Source: Nepenthes gracilis
Lineage: Eukaryota; Streptophyta; Magnoliopsida; Caryophyllales; Nepenthaceae
NCBI GenBank assembly: GCA_033239525.1
Contig: BSYO01000035.1
Span: 2,824,965 to 2,888,964, forward strand
Length of the DNA: 64,000 nt
Direction: 5' to 3'
This document shows positions 63,501 to 64,000 of this stretch, one piece after another. The notes under the pieces were generated by a model, which saw only the letters and a program-made list of their open reading frames with translations, was not told the origin of the DNA and searched no databases. Made by a program: the position numbers and the translations under genes. Each line of letters opens with the position of its first letter. The first letter of the stretch is position 1.

Positions 63501-64000
63501 GTCAATATATATCGGGTATCCCAATACAAATATTTCTCAATACCATGCTAAAATTGCAATATATTGGCCAATGCACCCCATATTTTCCAATGTATCACTA
63601 ATATTAGCCCCCAGATTATGATTTGCAAGAAACTTGTGTCTGATACCGATATGTATCATCCGAGACTACCGACACTGATACGGCTATGTCCGACGCCGAT
63701 GCCAATACTGACATTTAAATCCATGATAGATTAATAGGGGGTGAAAGAGAAGAAACAACTCTAAAGCCCATCAAGAGCACAGAATTTGCCTAGGCCAGTT
63801 CAAAGACTAAAATTTCACTTCAAACTGCATATAAGATCAACCAGAAAGAGAAAACATAGCACCTGTCCCCCTGCCAAGAATATAGATGAAAATATTGGTC
63901 GATATTTGAAATATCGGTCAATCTGTATCGGTATCAGGGCCACCCAATATCACAACAATATCGCGATATGTTGGTGTATTGGCAACATATCGTGACATAT
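60582..64000 (-). other. WDR3 intron running off the window, packed with TATCG-type repeats
   Basis: I found no further WDR3 exon in this 3.4 kb, so the intron is long. It contains repeat copies at about 60666-60930, 61138-61560, 61750-62020, 62225-62500, 63290-63360, 63460-63730 and 63885-64000. These carry (a)tggatgaaaatat-c-g or its reverse, atatcgg, gatatat and related words. Many short frames here are shadows of the repeat. Confidence 0.6.
60968..61135 (+). repeat. SINE-like or retroposon fragment
   Basis: Contains aataacaataacaaaccctt, ccactaagtgggatcggctata and tcaatctgttttcacaatt. The phrase 'cc(t)tt..cccactaagtggg(g/a)tcggcta(c/t)at' is a common motif of plant retroposons, as I recall. 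No ends defined. Confidence 0.4.

Overview
This is a stretch of flowering-plant nuclear DNA. It is AT-rich and repeat-dense, with split genes, long introns and nested LTR retrotransposons. Nothing in it looks bacterial, viral-genomic or organellar, and I see no CRISPR array, operon or defence system. Repeat load and intron size fit a medium or large angiosperm genome; the species cannot be fixed from this sequence.

Four host genes can be supported. (1) Positions 704-1776 (+) are the last two exons of a DEAD-box RNA helicase resembling LOS4/RH38 (the Dbp5/DDX19 mRNA-export type); the rest lies left of the window. (2) Positions 20772-21566 (-) are a single-exon secreted glycine-rich, cell-wall-type protein made of two internal repeats. 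(3) Positions 41319-56223 (+) are a complete nine-exon gene for the plastid cytochrome P450 CYP97C1 (LUT1, carotenoid epsilon-ring hydroxylase of lutein synthesis). I assembled it exon by exon into 538 codons plus stop; its seventh intron uses a GC donor. (4) Positions 57948-60581 (-) are the last four exons of a WDR3/UTP12-like WD-repeat protein of the small-subunit processome; the gene continues beyond the right edge. Genes 3 and 4 converge tail to tail about 1.7 kb apart. The four genes serve unrelated housekeeping roles and show no sign of acting as a unit.

The rest is mostly repeats. 1.8-6.3 kb: several short direct and tandem duplications. 6.36-19.09 kb: one 12.7-kb LTR retrotransposon (+) with both LTRs, primer-binding site, polypurine tract and an imperfect 5-bp target duplication. 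It holds a decayed gag, shows no pol that I could find, and is split by two solo LTRs of another family, one with a perfect GGCTA target duplication. 24-29 kb: further antisense LTR fragments, one split by a third copy of that solo LTR. 29.8-40.1 kb: LTR-derived blocks, a 570-bp tandem duplication, and a 1026-bp MITE-like insertion whose empty site survives in a neighbouring paralogous block.

CYP97C1 intron 1 carries an antisense Ty3/gypsy element of about 4 kb (43591-47582) with protease, RNase H and integrase remnants but apparently no reverse transcriptase core. Intron 7 holds an array of 240-270-bp units. Introns of both CYP97C1 and WDR3 are peppered with a degenerate TATCG-rich palindromic repeat, and a WDR3 intron contains an Au-type SINE. 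All boundaries were read by eye; no search or alignment program was used.
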